A stretch of 64,000 nt of DNA from an uncultured Lachnospiraceae bacterium (GCA_902783775.1 CACZSI010000097.1:20261-84260), one strand, 5' to 3'. Shown: positions 7,671 to 17,556, counted from the stretch's first letter. Translations and numbers: made by a program. Notes: generated from the sequence alone by a model not told the origin.

Positions 7671-8891
7671 TTATAAATTAGGGAATATTTCTTTTACCTC
7701 ATATCCTCTGTCTTTTAAACTGTTTAAAATCTTCATCTTATGGTCATGTCCAAAACACTCTAATGTCACCTTTAACTCCACTGCTGCATTTCTGTTTACA
7801 GAAACAAACTGGTTGTGATCAAGTCTGATTACATTACCCTGAGCATCGGCAATCAACTGTGCCACCTTAACTAATTCACCTGGTTTATCCGGCAATAAAA
7901 TAGATAGAGTAAAAATTCTTTCTCTTTCAATCAAACCGTGCTGCAATGTAGATGACATAGTGATAATATCCATATTACCACCACTTATAATTGAGACAAC
8001 CTTTTTATTTTTACACTTAAGATGTTTTAATGCTGCAATAGTTAATAGTCCTGAATTCTCAGCAATCAACTTATGATTTTCCACTATATCAAGGAATGCT
8101 CCAATTAATTCCTCATCCTTAATTGTAATAATACTATCTAAATTCTTCTGAATATAAGGGAAAATTTTCTCACCAGGAGTCATAACTGCTGTACCATCTG
8201 CAATAGTATTAGCAGATTTCAATGTAGTGACTTTATTATTTTTTAATGAAGCCTTCATACATGCAGCGCTATAAGGCTCAACTCCGATAACCTTAATTCT
8301 AGGATTTAACATCTTAGCTAAAGTAGCCACACCTGTAGCTAATCCACCACCACCTATTGGAACTAAAATATAATCCACAGTAGGAAGTTCCTTAAAGATT
8401 TCCATTGCAATAGTTCCCTGACCTGTAGCCACATCTAAATCATCAAACGGATGAATAAAAGTATATCCATTCTGCTGAGCTAATTTTAAAGCGTAATTGC
8501 AGGCATCATCGTAAACATCACCATATAAAACTACATCTGCACCGTAGTTTTTAGTTCTATTTACTTTCATAAGGGGTGTTACTGTAGGCATAACAATTGT
8601 ACAGTCCACGCCGTAAGCCTTAGCTGCATATGCTACACCCTGGGCATGGTTTCCCGCTGATGCTGTAATTAATCCACGCTCTCTAGCTTCCTTAGACATT
8701 GTGCTTATCTTATAGTATGCACCTCTTATTTTATATGCACCCGTTCTTTGCATATTCTCAGGCTTAATATAGACATTATTTCCTGTAACTTCACTAAAAT
8801 ACTCACTGTATAATAAAGAAGTATCAAGTGTTACCTCTTTTACTTTTTCTGCAGCTTTTTCAAACTGTTCTAATGTTAATTTATCACACAT
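7671..8891 (-). CDS. ilvA: threonine ammonia-lyase with C-terminal ACT domain
   Basis: 406 aa with the chosen start. PLP enzyme turning threonine into 2-oxobutyrate and ammonia. The PLP lysine is in YKIRGAYYKI near residue 55, SAGNHAQGVA follows and the phosphate loop is GGGGLATG near residue 180. The C-terminal 80 residues (FTLSILLPDKPGELVKVAQL) form an ACT regulatory domain, as in the catabolic-type IlvA/TdcB of Clostridia. Start 8891 is preferred over 8912 because GGGAGG at 8898-8903 is correctly placed for it. It lies between ftsY (32 bases) and luxS (16 bases). Confidence 0.92.
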   Translation of the reverse strand: MCDKLTLEQFEKAAEKVKEVTLDTSLLYSEYFSEVTGNNVYIKPENMQRTGAYKIRGAYYKISTMSKEARERGLITASAGNHAQGVAYAAKAYGVDCTIVMPTVTPLMKVNRTKNYGADVVLYGDVYDDACNYALKLAQQNGYTFIHPFDDLDVATGQGTIAMEIFKELPTVDYILVPIGGGGLATGVATLAKMLNPRIKVIGVEPYSAACMKASLKNNKVTTLKSANTIADGTAVMTPGEKIFPYIQKNLDSIITIKDEELIGAFLDIVENHKLIAENSGLLTIAALKHLKCKNKKVVSIISGGNMDIITMSSTLQHGLIERERIFTLSILLPDKPGELVKVAQLIADAQGNVIRLDHNQFVSVNRNAAVELKVTLECFGHDHKMKILNSLKDRGYEVKEIFPNL

Positions 8892-8923
8892 AATAGCGCC
8901 TCCCATTATCAATTAAAATGCTT

Positions 8924-9841
8924 TTAAACTTCGAATAAAGCATTTACGAATTCATCCGCATTAAACTTCTGTAAATCGTCAATCTTTTCGCCTACACCGA
9001 TATATTTAACCGGAATACCAAGCTCTGACTGGATGGCAATGGCGATACCACCTTTAGCACTTCCATCCATCTTAGTTAAAACTACACCTGTAATATCCGC
9101 GCACTCCTTAAACTGTCTAGCCTGCTCTAGAGCATTCTGACCTGTTGTGGCATCTAAGACGATAAAGTTTTCTCTTAAGCAATCTCCCATTTCATTGTCG
9201 ATAATCTTATTAAGCTTCTTTAATTCTTCCATTAAGTTTTTCTTATTGTGAAGTCTTCCCGCTGTATCGCACAATAAAATATCTGAATTCTTATTTTTAG
9301 CAGATGAAATGGCATCAAATAAAACTGAACCCGGGTCTGAACCCTCAGCTCCCATTACAATGTCCGCATCCGCTCTGTTAGCCCACTCATTTAGCTGATC
9401 TGCTGCTGCAGCTCTAAATGTATCTGCTGCCGCTAGCATAACCTTCTTTCCATTGTTTCTAAACTGGCTGGCTAATTTACCAATAGAAGTAGTCTTTCCG
9501 ACTCCGTTAACACCAATCATTAAAATTACAGATTTCTGATTTTCAAAATCATAGGCATTATCACCTAAATCCATCTGTTCTTTAATTTTATCAATTAAAA
9601 TCTGTTTACAGTCTTCAGGCTCCTTGATGCCATTCTTCTTAACATCATCCCTTAATTCCTCTAATATCTCATCAGTGGTTCTAACACCGATGTCAGACAT
9701 AATCAATATTTCCTCTAAACTCTCATAGAATTCCTCATCAATATTACTAAATCCCTGAAAAACTGAGTTTAGTCCTGAAACTAAATTATTTCTGGTTTTC
9801 TTTAATCCGTCTTTAAGTTTATCAAAAAATTTAACAGCCAT
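8924..9841 (-). CDS. ftsY: signal recognition particle receptor FtsY
   Basis: 305 aa. Membrane-associated GTPase partner of Ffh. NG domain with the P-loop GVNGVGKTTSIGKLA near residue 109, AADTFRAAAADQL, DTAGRLHNK and TKMDGSAKGGIAIA. The acidic A domain is nearly absent (about 25 residues before the N domain), typical for Gram-positive FtsY. It follows smc by 12 bases, matching the common rnc-smc-ftsY order. The Shine-Dalgarno is AGGAGG. Confidence 0.98.
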   Translation of the reverse strand: MAVKFFDKLKDGLKKTRNNLVSGLNSVFQGFSNIDEEFYESLEEILIMSDIGVRTTDEILEELRDDVKKNGIKEPEDCKQILIDKIKEQMDLGDNAYDFENQKSVILMIGVNGVGKTTSIGKLASQFRNNGKKVMLAAADTFRAAAADQLNEWANRADADIVMGAEGSDPGSVLFDAISSAKNKNSDILLCDTAGRLHNKKNLMEELKKLNKIIDNEMGDCLRENFIVLDATTGQNALEQARQFKECADITGVVLTKMDGSAKGGIAIAIQSELGIPVKYIGVGEKIDDLQKFNADEFVNALFEV

Positions 9842-9853
9842 AATTCCTCCTAG

Positions 9854-12800
9854 CTATTCCTTATCTAAGTCTTTATCCAATAAATCTACAGAAACTAATG
9901 CTGAAACACCTTTCTCCTGCATTGTAATTCCGTATAATCTGTCTGCACAACCCATTGTACCACGTCTATGAGTAATTACAATAAACTGAGTATTCTTTGT
10001 AAGTTTGTGTAGATATTCAGCAAATCTAACTACGTTTGAACCATCCAAAGCAGCCTCAATCTCGTCTAATAAACAGAATGGTGATGGCTTAAGATTCTGA
10101 ATAGCAAACAATAAGCTGATGGCAGTAAGTGCTTTTTCACCACCTGATAACTGCATCATATTCTGAAGCTTCTTTCCTGGTGGCTGAGAAATAATATTAA
10201 TTCCTGCCTCTAGGATATCTTCCTCTTCATCAGTTAACTCGATAGTTCCCTTACCACCGCCAAACAATTCTTTAAATACCTTATCAAACTCAACTCTGAT
10301 TTCCTGGAATTTCTCCTTGAACTGCTTGCGCATTCCCACTTCTAATTCCTCAATTACGCCTAAGAGATTTTCCTTAGCCTTCATTAAGTCATCATGCTGG
10401 GATTTCATAAACTGATATCTGTCATTTACTTCCTTAAACTCTTCAATGGCATTAATATTTACATCGCCTAGAGATTTCATCTCTTTTCTAACATTAATTA
10501 ACGCCTCTCTAATACTAGCCTTATCCCCACAATCTTCGCTCTTTAATTCAAGGGCTCCTCTAGGAGTAAGCTCGTATTCCTCCCACATATAAGTCTCTTT
10601 ATTCTCAGATTTCTCAACTAAACCATCTTTCTGAGACTTAAGTCTGTAGATTTCCTTATCCAATGAACTAATCTTTTCAGAAAGACTCTCTCTCTTCTCA
10701 AAGAAGTCCTTATGTTCATTGCTCTGTCTTTCCTTCTCATTATTTAACTCTGCGATTTCATCATTTAGAGTTAAAATATACTCCTTATATTCTGCCACCT
10801 GAGCTGTTAGCTTTTCGATAGCTTCCATTCTAGCTTCAATCTCGCTGTTATTTACACTAGAATTAGATGTTAATTCTTCTAAATCACTCTTTAAGCTATC
10901 CACTAACTGTTTTAATCTATTAATATTATCGCTAATAAAGTCATGTTTCTGCTTAACATTAGCAATCTCAATATTAACAGTCTCTAAATCAGCTCTAGCA
11001 TCCTGTCTATCCTTAAGAATATTGCCTAATCTGTCATTCTTTTCCATAACAATTTTTTCTAATTCATCTGAACGATCTTTATTGCCTGATAATTCATTGC
11101 TAAGTTTTTCACTGTTATCATTAATATTTTCAATCTGGTCAGAGATATTATCCTGCTCTTTTCCTAATCCCTCATATTCGTTAGTTAAATTATCTCTATC
11201 TGTCTTAGCCTGATCTAAGTTAACCTCAATAGTATTCTTTACTAACTTCTGTTCCTGAAGGGCAGCATTAATCTTTCTAATCTCATCAGTTGTAGCGCTA
11301 ATGCTAGCGTTATTGTCTGTAATCTTCTTATCTAAGTCCTTCTTTTCCACATAGAGATTATCGATTTTCTTTTCTAAATCATCTATCTCTCTTCTTCTAC
11401 CTAATAGATTGCTAGTATTCTTAAATGCACCACCGGAGATTGAACCACCTACATTAAGGTACTCTCCCTCTAATGTAACAATTCGAACAGTGTATTTATA
11501 TTTTCTCTCAATCTTAATAGCATTATCAATGGTATCTACCACCATAACACGGCCTAAAAGATACTTTGTGACACCGCTATACTCTTTTTTAATATCAATA
11601 AGATCACTAGCTAGTCCAATAACACCTTTTTCCTCTAAGGCGCTAGGAGCGTTAAAGTTAGTTTTATCGCTCATACTGCTTAGTGGAAGGAATGTAGCTC
11701 TACCAAATTTATTTTTCTTTAAGTATTCAATCGTTTCCTTAGCTGTAGTCTCTGTATCAGTAACTACATTTTGAATATTTCCACCTAAAGCTGTCTCAAT
11801 AGCCACTTCATACTTCTTATCAACCTTGATAATATCAGCTACCACACCGATAATGCCCTTTTTCTGCTTTTTAAGTTCCATTATCTTCTTAATGCTGTGA
11901 CCATAGCCCTCGTATCTCTCGGTAATATTTTTTAAAGTATCAAGATTAGACTTAGCCTTATGATAATTTTCCTGGTTCTTAGAAAGATCTTTAGCTAATT
12001 TACTATTTTCTACTCTTAAATCAGCTAAATTCTGGTTAGCATCATTTAATGATACAGTAACTTCCTTAATTTCTTTCTCAGATTCCTCTAGCTGAGCAGT
12101 CAAGCTCTTTACTAAATTATCCTGATCATCCTTACGAGTCTGAAACTCATTTAATTTCTTTTTAAGTTCATCTTTTCTTAAATTAATCTGCTCAAGCATA
12201 GCATCCCATCTCTGTAATTTAGACTGGATATTAGCCTTAGCATTCATAATATTAATAATCTCTTCTTTATCCTTCTCGATTTCTGCAGAAAGATTATTAT
12301 ATTCATCTGTTAACTTATCAACCTTTAGGCTTAATTCAGACTGCTTTGTAGTCAATTCCTTTAACTTATTCTCATTGTCATCCTTCTGAGTAGAAATATT
12401 CTTTAACTCATCTTCGTTTTTCTCAATATCGCCTACTACATTAGTAATTCTCTCGCTCATGTATGACTCACTGCTTTTAGCGGAGTTAATCTGCTCATTG
12501 ATAACGTTAATCTGACCTTCAGCCTTCTCAATTAAAAGGTTAGTCTCATTTAGCTTTTCTTTTTTATTTTCAACATTGATATTAATTGTTTCAATGACTT
12601 CCTCAAGCTTTTTATAGTTCTCCTTGATTTCCTCGAACTCGTTAGTTGCCACATCCATATCAGACTCGGCAATTTTAATCTTCTCATCAATTGTTCCTAA
12701 CTTACTCTTAATTTCCTCCATTTCAATTAAGAACATATTAACATCATTAGTCTTTAAATCTTCCTTTAACTCTAAGTATCTCTTAGCCTTAGCACTCTGC

Positions 12801-13420
12801 TTTTCTAGCGGAATAACCTGTCTTTCAAGCTCTGATAAAATATCTGATACACGAACTAAATTCTGATTCTGGTCATCTAATTTCTTTAAGGCTTCATTCT
12901 TTCTTCTCTTAAATTTAACAATTCCTGCAGCCTCATCAAATAACTCTCTTCTCTCCTCAGGCTTTCCTGATAAAATCTTATCAATCTGTCCCTGTCCAAT
13001 AATAGAGTAACCCTCTTTACCGATACCTGTATCATAAAATAATTCATTGACATCCTTAAGTCTTACCTGAGTTCCATTAATCATATACTCACTCTCACCT
13101 GAGCGGTATAGTCTTCTAGATACAGTAACTTCCTTATAATCTAAATTAAGCTTATGATCTGAGTTATCAAATACAATAGCTACATATGAATAGCCCATAG
13201 GCTTTCTATTCTCAGTACCGGCAAAAATTACGTCCTCCATTTTAGAACCACGCAACTGCTTAATTTTCTGTTCACCTAGTACCCATCTTACGGCATCAGC
13301 TACATTACTCTTTCCTGATCCGTTAGGTCCTACAATACCTGTTATACCATTATGAAAATCAAATTTTATCTTATTGGCAAATGATTTAAAACCATGAATT
13401 TCTATACTTTTTAAATACAT
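9854..13420 (-). CDS. smc: chromosome segregation protein SMC
   Basis: 1188 aa, full length. DNA-organising ATPase that works with ScpA and ScpB, both coded at 38-39 kb in this window. Walker A is GPNGSGKSNVADAVRWVLGEQ-like near residue 32. Long coiled coils flank a hinge near residues 500-680 (GYGHSIKKIMELKK ... NVGGSISGGA). The C-terminal signature LSGGEKALTAISLLFAIQ and Walker B FCLLDEIEAALD are intact. It starts 1 base after the rnc stop, so it is translationally coupled to rnc. Confidence 0.98.
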   Translation of the reverse strand: MYLKSIEIHGFKSFANKIKFDFHNGITGIVGPNGSGKSNVADAVRWVLGEQKIKQLRGSKMEDVIFAGTENRKPMGYSYVAIVFDNSDHKLNLDYKEVTVSRRLYRSGESEYMINGTQVRLKDVNELFYDTGIGKEGYSIIGQGQIDKILSGKPEERRELFDEAAGIVKFKRRKNEALKKLDDQNQNLVRVSDILSELERQVIPLEKQSAKAKRYLELKEDLKTNDVNMFLIEMEEIKSKLGTIDEKIKIAESDMDVATNEFEEIKENYKKLEEVIETININVENKKEKLNETNLLIEKAEGQINVINEQINSAKSSESYMSERITNVVGDIEKNEDELKNISTQKDDNENKLKELTTKQSELSLKVDKLTDEYNNLSAEIEKDKEEIINIMNAKANIQSKLQRWDAMLEQINLRKDELKKKLNEFQTRKDDQDNLVKSLTAQLEESEKEIKEVTVSLNDANQNLADLRVENSKLAKDLSKNQENYHKAKSNLDTLKNITERYEGYGHSIKKIMELKKQKKGIIGVVADIIKVDKKYEVAIETALGGNIQNVVTDTETTAKETIEYLKKNKFGRATFLPLSSMSDKTNFNAPSALEEKGVIGLASDLIDIKKEYSGVTKYLLGRVMVVDTIDNAIKIERKYKYTVRIVTLEGEYLNVGGSISGGAFKNTSNLLGRRREIDDLEKKIDNLYVEKKDLDKKITDNNASISATTDEIRKINAALQEQKLVKNTIEVNLDQAKTDRDNLTNEYEGLGKEQDNISDQIENINDNSEKLSNELSGNKDRSDELEKIVMEKNDRLGNILKDRQDARADLETVNIEIANVKQKHDFISDNINRLKQLVDSLKSDLEELTSNSSVNNSEIEARMEAIEKLTAQVAEYKEYILTLNDEIAELNNEKERQSNEHKDFFEKRESLSEKISSLDKEIYRLKSQKDGLVEKSENKETYMWEEYELTPRGALELKSEDCGDKASIREALINVRKEMKSLGDVNINAIEEFKEVNDRYQFMKSQHDDLMKAKENLLGVIEELEVGMRKQFKEKFQEIRVEFDKVFKELFGGGKGTIELTDEEEDILEAGINIISQPPGKKLQNMMQLSGGEKALTAISLLFAIQNLKPSPFCLLDEIEAALDGSNVVRFAEYLHKLTKNTQFIVITHRRGTMGCADRLYGITMQEKGVSALVSVDLLDKDLDKE

Positions 13421-13421
13421 A

Positions 13422-14111
13422 CTATTTATTCCTTATATTTATTTTATTTAACGCATCCATTGCAGCCATCTGCTCGGCTTTCTTCTTAGTGCTTCCCACG
13501 CCATGGCCAATAACCTTATCACCGTAGAAAACCTCCACCTCATATTCCTTTAGATGCTGTGGTCCTCTCTCGTCCACAATGACATATTTTAATTCTTCCT
13601 TGTCATTGCCTGCTAATCGCTCCTGAAGCACCGTCTTACTGTCGTAGAACAATTTCTTTCTCTCTATATCATTTAAGATATACTTAATAATGAATTGTTC
13701 TGCCACATCAAAGCCGCCATCTAAATAAATGGCACCAATTAATGCCTCTAGGGCATCGGATACAATAGAGTCCCTGTTTCGTCCACCGGTTTTCTCTTCT
13801 CCAACACCTAAATATATAAAGTTTTGCAATCCGAAATCTCTAGCATCCATAGCCAATGTTGGCTCACATACCAGGGCTGCTCTAAGCTTAGTCATCTGCC
13901 CCTCTGATTTGTCTTTATAGCTTCTAAATAGAAAATCACTAGATACCAACTCAAGAACCGCATCACCTAAAAACTCTAATCTCTCATTGTTCTTAGTATT
14001 TCTGCCTTTCTCAAAAGCATATGACTTATGAGTCATTGCAGTAATAAGATATTCAGTATTCTTGAACTCGTATCCAATTATTCTCTCTAACTTACTCACA
14101 TCAATATTCAT
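13422..14111 (-). CDS. rnc: ribonuclease III
   Basis: 229 aa. Double-strand-specific RNase for rRNA and mRNA processing. The signature NNERLEFLGDAVLELVSSDF is near residues 42-61, and the second acidic cluster is DALEALIGAIYLDGG near 117-131. A C-terminal dsRNA-binding domain begins around residue 158 (LQERLAGND ... GVGSTKKKAEQMAAMDAL). It is followed at once by smc. The Shine-Dalgarno is AAAAGGAGT. It lies 42 bases after the acpP terminator. Confidence 0.97.
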   Translation of the reverse strand: MNIDVSKLERIIGYEFKNTEYLITAMTHKSYAFEKGRNTKNNERLEFLGDAVLELVSSDFLFRSYKDKSEGQMTKLRAALVCEPTLAMDARDFGLQNFIYLGVGEEKTGGRNRDSIVSDALEALIGAIYLDGGFDVAEQFIIKYILNDIERKKLFYDSKTVLQERLAGNDKEELKYVIVDERGPQHLKEYEVEVFYGDKVIGHGVGSTKKKAEQMAAMDALNKINIRNK

Positions 14112-14153
14112 GACATACTCCTTTTAATTGTTAGATAAATAATTGGCACTTTA

Positions 14154-14180
14154 AAAAAAGCCCTTTAGCAGGGCTTTTTT
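14154..14180 (-). terminator. intrinsic terminator of acpP
   Basis: An 11-bp stem (14154-14164 with 14170-14180) built on AGCCCT/AGGGCT has a 5-base loop. The A-rich 5' arm and T-run on the 3' side make it a classic terminator; it ends 6 bases before the acpP stop. Confidence 0.9.
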
Positions 14181-14186
14181 ACTTAA

Positions 14187-14414
14187 TTAAAGTGCTTCTT
14201 TAATAGCCTCAAATGCATCTCCTACTGTTTTAATATTCTCTGTAGCCTCTGTAGGAATTTTTATTCCAAACTCTTCTTCGATTCCCATAACAATCTCTAA
14301 AACATCTAATGAGTCTGCACCTAAGTCATCTACAAACTTACTATCAGGTGTGATTTTCTCCTCATCAATCTCTAATACTTCTGCAATAGCTTTAGCTAAT
14401 CTCTCGAACTCCAT
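14187..14414 (-). CDS. acpP: acyl carrier protein
   Basis: 75 aa acidic protein carrying growing acyl chains in fatty acid synthesis. The phosphopantetheine attachment motif [19 protein letters not shown] is centred on Ser35. It follows plsX (21 bases), as is common since both feed phospholipid synthesis. The start has an AAGGAGG Shine-Dalgarno. It is closed by its own terminator. Confidence 0.98.
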   Translation of the reverse strand: MEFERLAKAIAEVLEIDEEKITPDSKFVDDLGADSLDVLEIVMGIEEEFGIKIPTEATENIKTVGDAFEAIKEAL

Positions 14415-14435
14415 AGCGTCCTCCTTTGTTATTAT

Positions 14436-15449
14436 TTATTTTAATGAAAGTTTTTCCTTAAATTTATTATTTACATCTTTTTCTATAAAGTTGTGGCACT
14501 GAATAATTGAATTCTTTACCTCAACTGATTTAGAATTACCATGTGTCTTTACTAATAATCCATTTAAACCTAAAAGTGGTGCTCCACCGTACTGTTCAAT
14601 ATTAAAAGCCTTCATAGTATTCTTTAATGACTTCTTAATTAGTAAAGCTCCAATCTTAGTCTTAAGGTTAGTAAATAGTGCCCCCTTAATCTTTTTAAGA
14701 AGAACCGCTCCCACGCCCTCATAAGTCTTTAATATCATATTACCTGTAAAGGCATCACATACGGCAACATCAACTGTTCCCTCAGGAATTTCTCGAGCCT
14801 CAATATTGCCAACAAAATTAATTCCTTCAGTCTGTGATAATAGCTGGTAGGCTTCCTTAGATAGAGCATTTCCCTTTTCTTCCTCAGTTCCTATATTAAC
14901 CAATCCCACCTTAGGATTTTTAATACCTACAACATTTTCCATATATACAGAACCCATCTTAGCGAACTGAACTAAATGCTTAGCCTTAGGATCAACATTA
15001 GCACCGCAATCTAATAATAAGATTACTCCATTTTCTGTAGGTAAAAGCGGAGCTAGCGGAGGTCTCTGCACTCCCTTAATTCTTCCAATAATAACCTGAC
15101 CACCTACTAAGTTAGCTCCTGTACTTCCGGCTGAAACCATAGCATGCGCTTCATTATTCTTAACAGCCTTAAAACATTTAACTAGTGATGAGTCTTCTTT
15201 CTGTCTAATAGCATTAACCGGAGGTTCCCCTGTCTCAATAACCTCTGAGCAATCAACTATTTCATAAGATGATGATATTTTATCAATATCAGCACACTCA
15301 CTTAAAACAGCTTCTATTTCTTCTTTTCTTCCGTAAAGTTTTACGAAGATATTTTCGTTTTCCTTAATAGCATCAATTGCACCCTTAACCGGTTCTAATG
15401 GTGCATAATCACCACCCATACAATCAAGGGCTACCACAGTATTAGACAT
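14436..15449 (-). CDS. plsX: phosphate acyltransferase PlsX
   Basis: 337 aa with the chosen start. Converts acyl-ACP to acyl-phosphate, the acyl donor for PlsY in phospholipid synthesis. Begins VALDCMGGDYAPLEPVKGA and contains MVSAGSTGANL and LLLDCGANVDPKAKHL, all typical. The frame is open up to 15506, but GGAGG at 15456-15460 touches an ATG at 15455 and is correctly spaced only for the ATG at 15449. A promoter whose -35 box lies inside the rpmF terminator is found upstream. Confidence 0.95.
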   Translation of the reverse strand: MSNTVVALDCMGGDYAPLEPVKGAIDAIKENENIFVKLYGRKEEIEAVLSECADIDKISSSYEIVDCSEVIETGEPPVNAIRQKEDSSLVKCFKAVKNNEAHAMVSAGSTGANLVGGQVIIGRIKGVQRPPLAPLLPTENGVILLLDCGANVDPKAKHLVQFAKMGSVYMENVVGIKNPKVGLVNIGTEEEKGNALSKEAYQLLSQTEGINFVGNIEAREIPEGTVDVAVCDAFTGNMILKTYEGVGAVLLKKIKGALFTNLKTKIGALLIKKSLKNTMKAFNIEQYGGAPLLGLNGLLVKTHGNSKSVEVKNSIIQCHNFIEKDVNNKFKEKLSLK

Positions 15450-15477
15450 AGCCATCCTCCTTTTTTTGCATAAAGAT

Positions 15478-15506
15478 AATATACTAAAAAATAGGCAAAA
15501 AAACAA
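15478..15506 (-). promoter_or_regulatory. probable promoter of plsX-acpP
   Basis: TTGTTT (15501-15506), 17 bases, TATATT (15478-15483) on the minus strand. The -35 box is the tail of the rpmF terminator arm. Moderate match to consensus. Confidence 0.5.
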
Positions 15507-15539
15507 GACTCCATGAATAATTTCATAGAGTCTTGTTTT
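15500..15539 (-). terminator. intrinsic terminator of yceD-rpmF
   Basis: A 17-bp stem (15500-15516 with 15523-15539) with one wobble pair and a 6-base loop begins 13 bases after the rpmF stop, followed on the minus strand by a run of T. It separates rpmF from plsX. Confidence 0.88.
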
Positions 15540-15552
15540 TTATTTGTTGAGA

Positions 15553-15732
15553 TTAGTCAACTGTTACGATTTCTTTTTTGTTATAGCTTCCACAAGCCTT
15601 GCAAACGCGGTGTGGCATCATTAAAGCTCCACACTTACTACATGCAACAAGATTTGGAGCTGCCATCTTCCAGTTAGCTCTTCTCTTATCTCTTCTTGCT
15701 CTTGAAGATTTATTCTTTGGGCATATAGACAT
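15553..15732 (-). CDS. rpmF: 50S ribosomal protein L32
   Basis: 59 aa. Begins MSICPKNKSSRARRDKRRAN, followed by the zinc-ribbon type CSKC (Cys31, Cys34) and CKAC (Cys44, Cys47) that identify the zinc-binding form of L32. The Shine-Dalgarno AAGGAGG lies 6-7 bases upstream of the ATG at 15732. It starts 3 bases after yceD ends, the usual yceD-rpmF pair, and is closed by a strong terminator. It is short enough to be missed by an ORF length cut-off. Confidence 0.97.
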   Translation of the reverse strand: MSICPKNKSSRARRDKRRANWKMAAPNLVACSKCGALMMPHRVCKACGSYNKKEIVTVD

Positions 15733-15735
15733 GGT

Positions 15736-16260
15736 TTACACCTCCTTAAATTGATTAAATATATCTAATATTTTTGACATCTGGGAGTCCGGTTTGTTCT
15801 TATCGCAATCACAGGATCCCAAATTGAGATTTGCGCCGCATCTATTACAAATTCCCTTGCAATCATCTCTGCATAGAATCTTCATAGGCATATTAACCAG
15901 AATCTCATCATGAATAAATATATCAAAATCAAACTTAGTATCATTGATATATGCTGACTCGTCTAAATCTTCGATTCTATCCTCATCAGTTTTATTCATG
16001 TCTAGGTCTCTTCTCTCATCTATATTAATTGTTATATCTACCGGTTCTAAACATAAATCACATTTACCCTGCAAGGTTATATTACCTACACATTTAAAAT
16101 CGATATGTTTTTTCTCTCCCAACCTGAATTCTACTTCGAAACTATAATCCTTAATTTCTAAGTTTTCACCCTGGTAAGTGATTTCGCATTCATCCAATTT
16201 AGGATTCAAAACCATCTTCTTCTGGGAGCCATCAACCAAATTAAATAAATCAATCAACAT
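15736..16260 (-). CDS. yceD: YceD family (DUF177) protein
   Basis: 174 aa. DUF177 proteins are linked to 23S rRNA accumulation and nearly always precede rpmF. The C-terminal half carries several cysteines (CDLCLEPV near 80, then CRDDCKGICNRCGANLNLG and CDC), which look like a zinc site found in Firmicute members. A perfect consensus promoter lies 25 bases upstream. The molecular function is not known in detail. Confidence 0.9.
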   Translation of the reverse strand: MLIDLFNLVDGSQKKMVLNPKLDECEITYQGENLEIKDYSFEVEFRLGEKKHIDFKCVGNITLQGKCDLCLEPVDITINIDERRDLDMNKTDEDRIEDLDESAYINDTKFDFDIFIHDEILVNMPMKILCRDDCKGICNRCGANLNLGSCDCDKNKPDSQMSKILDIFNQFKEV

Positions 16261-16284
16261 AATATCCTAAAAGACACCTTTCCT

Positions 16285-16313
16285 ATTATACATATACTAA
16301 TATTTTTTGTCAA
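16285..16313 (-). promoter_or_regulatory. consensus sigma-A promoter of yceD-rpmF
   Basis: TTGACA (16308-16313), exactly 17 bases, TATAAT (16285-16290) on the minus strand. Both hexamers are perfect consensus. A strong constitutive promoter is expected for a ribosomal protein operon. Confidence 0.88.
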
Positions 16314-16355
16314 CCACAGATTAATACTATTCTAAAATATTGATAAAATAATTTT

Positions 16356-17546
16356 TTAAATCAATTCCAGAGTCTCTCTAGCTATAGCCAACTCCTCATT
16401 AGTAGGGATTACAAAGACTTTTACTTTAGAATCTTCACTACTAATCATAATCTCTTTTGAGCGTGTATTGTTAGCTTCTTTATTTATCTTAACACCTAAA
16501 TATTCTAAGTGTGACATAACCATCTCTCTAAGCATAATCTGATTTTCACCTACGCCTGCAGTAAATGCAATAACATCCACTCCATTCATAACTGCCGCAT
16601 ATGCACCAACATATCTGACAATGGCATGAGCATACGCTTCCATAGCCACCTTAGCTCTCTCATCGCCATTTTCAATAGCCCCACTGATATCTCTAAAGTC
16701 AGCAGATATTCCTGACAAAGCAGTAACACCTGATTTCTTATTTAAAATATCGATAACATCTGCAGTAGTTAAGTTTTCCTCTCTGGCAATTACATCCACG
16801 ATACTAGGATCAATATCACCTGATCTAGTTCCCATAACCACTCCGGCTAGAGGTGTTAGTCCCATACTAGTATCCACGGATTTACCGTTTTCAACAGCGC
16901 AGATACTTGCGCCATTACCAATATGGCACACAATAGTTTTAACCTTATCATATGGCTTATTTACAAGCTCGGCTGCTCTCTTTGAAACAAAGCTGTGAGA
17001 TGTTCCATGAAAACCATATCTTCTAATTTTATATTTTTCATAATATTCATTAGGAATAGCATAAAGATATGCTTTCTTATCCATAGTCTGATGAAAAGCT
17101 GTATCAAAAACTGCCACATTCTTTATTCCCGGCATCACTTCCATACTAGCCTTAATTCCGATAATGTTAGCAGGATTATGTAATGGTGCTAATGAATTGC
17201 ACGCTTCAATCTTTTTAATAACATCATCGTCAATAACTACAGACTCTGAGAAATACTCTCCGCCGTGTATCACTCTGTGTCCCACAGCGCCAACTTCTTT
17301 CATATCCTTAATAATTCCTGTATTTTCATCAGTCAACTGAGCAATAACTGCGTCAAAAGCTGATTTGTGATCTGGCAATGGCTTTTCAAGAGAAATCTTA
17401 TCTCCTCCATCAGGAGTGAAATTAACTACTCCTTTAGCCTCACCAATTCTCTCACATAAACCTTTTCCTAAACATTTTTCACTTTCACTATCTATTAACT
17501 GGAACTTCAATGATGAACTTCCACAATTTATTACTAATATATTCAT
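16356..17546 (-). CDS. ackA: acetate kinase
   Basis: 396 aa with the chosen start. Interconverts acetyl phosphate and acetate with ATP formation, the last step of acetate fermentation. Starts MNILVINCGSSSLKFQLID; the ASKHA signatures VFDTAFHQTM, RRYGFHGTSHSFV and CHIGNGAS are present. The upstream extension to 17594 overlaps pta and is rejected; the ATG at 17546 follows AAGGGGAAG. The pta stop is 10 bases upstream, so pta-ackA form one operon. No clear terminator follows. Confidence 0.97.
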   Translation of the reverse strand: MNILVINCGSSSLKFQLIDSESEKCLGKGLCERIGEAKGVVNFTPDGGDKISLEKPLPDHKSAFDAVIAQLTDENTGIIKDMKEVGAVGHRVIHGGEYFSESVVIDDDVIKKIEACNSLAPLHNPANIIGIKASMEVMPGIKNVAVFDTAFHQTMDKKAYLYAIPNEYYEKYKIRRYGFHGTSHSFVSKRAAELVNKPYDKVKTIVCHIGNGASICAVENGKSVDTSMGLTPLAGVVMGTRSGDIDPSIVDVIAREENLTTADVIDILNKKSGVTALSGISADFRDISGAIENGDERAKVAMEAYAHAIVRYVGAYAAVMNGVDVIAFTAGVGENQIMLREMVMSHLEYLGVKINKEANNTRSKEIMISSEDSKVKVFVIPTNEELAIARETLELI

Positions 17547-17556
17547 TGTCTTCCCC

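Noticed and set aside
11409-11774. 121-codon plus-strand frame opposite smc
   Set aside because: Antisense shadow of the smc hinge region.
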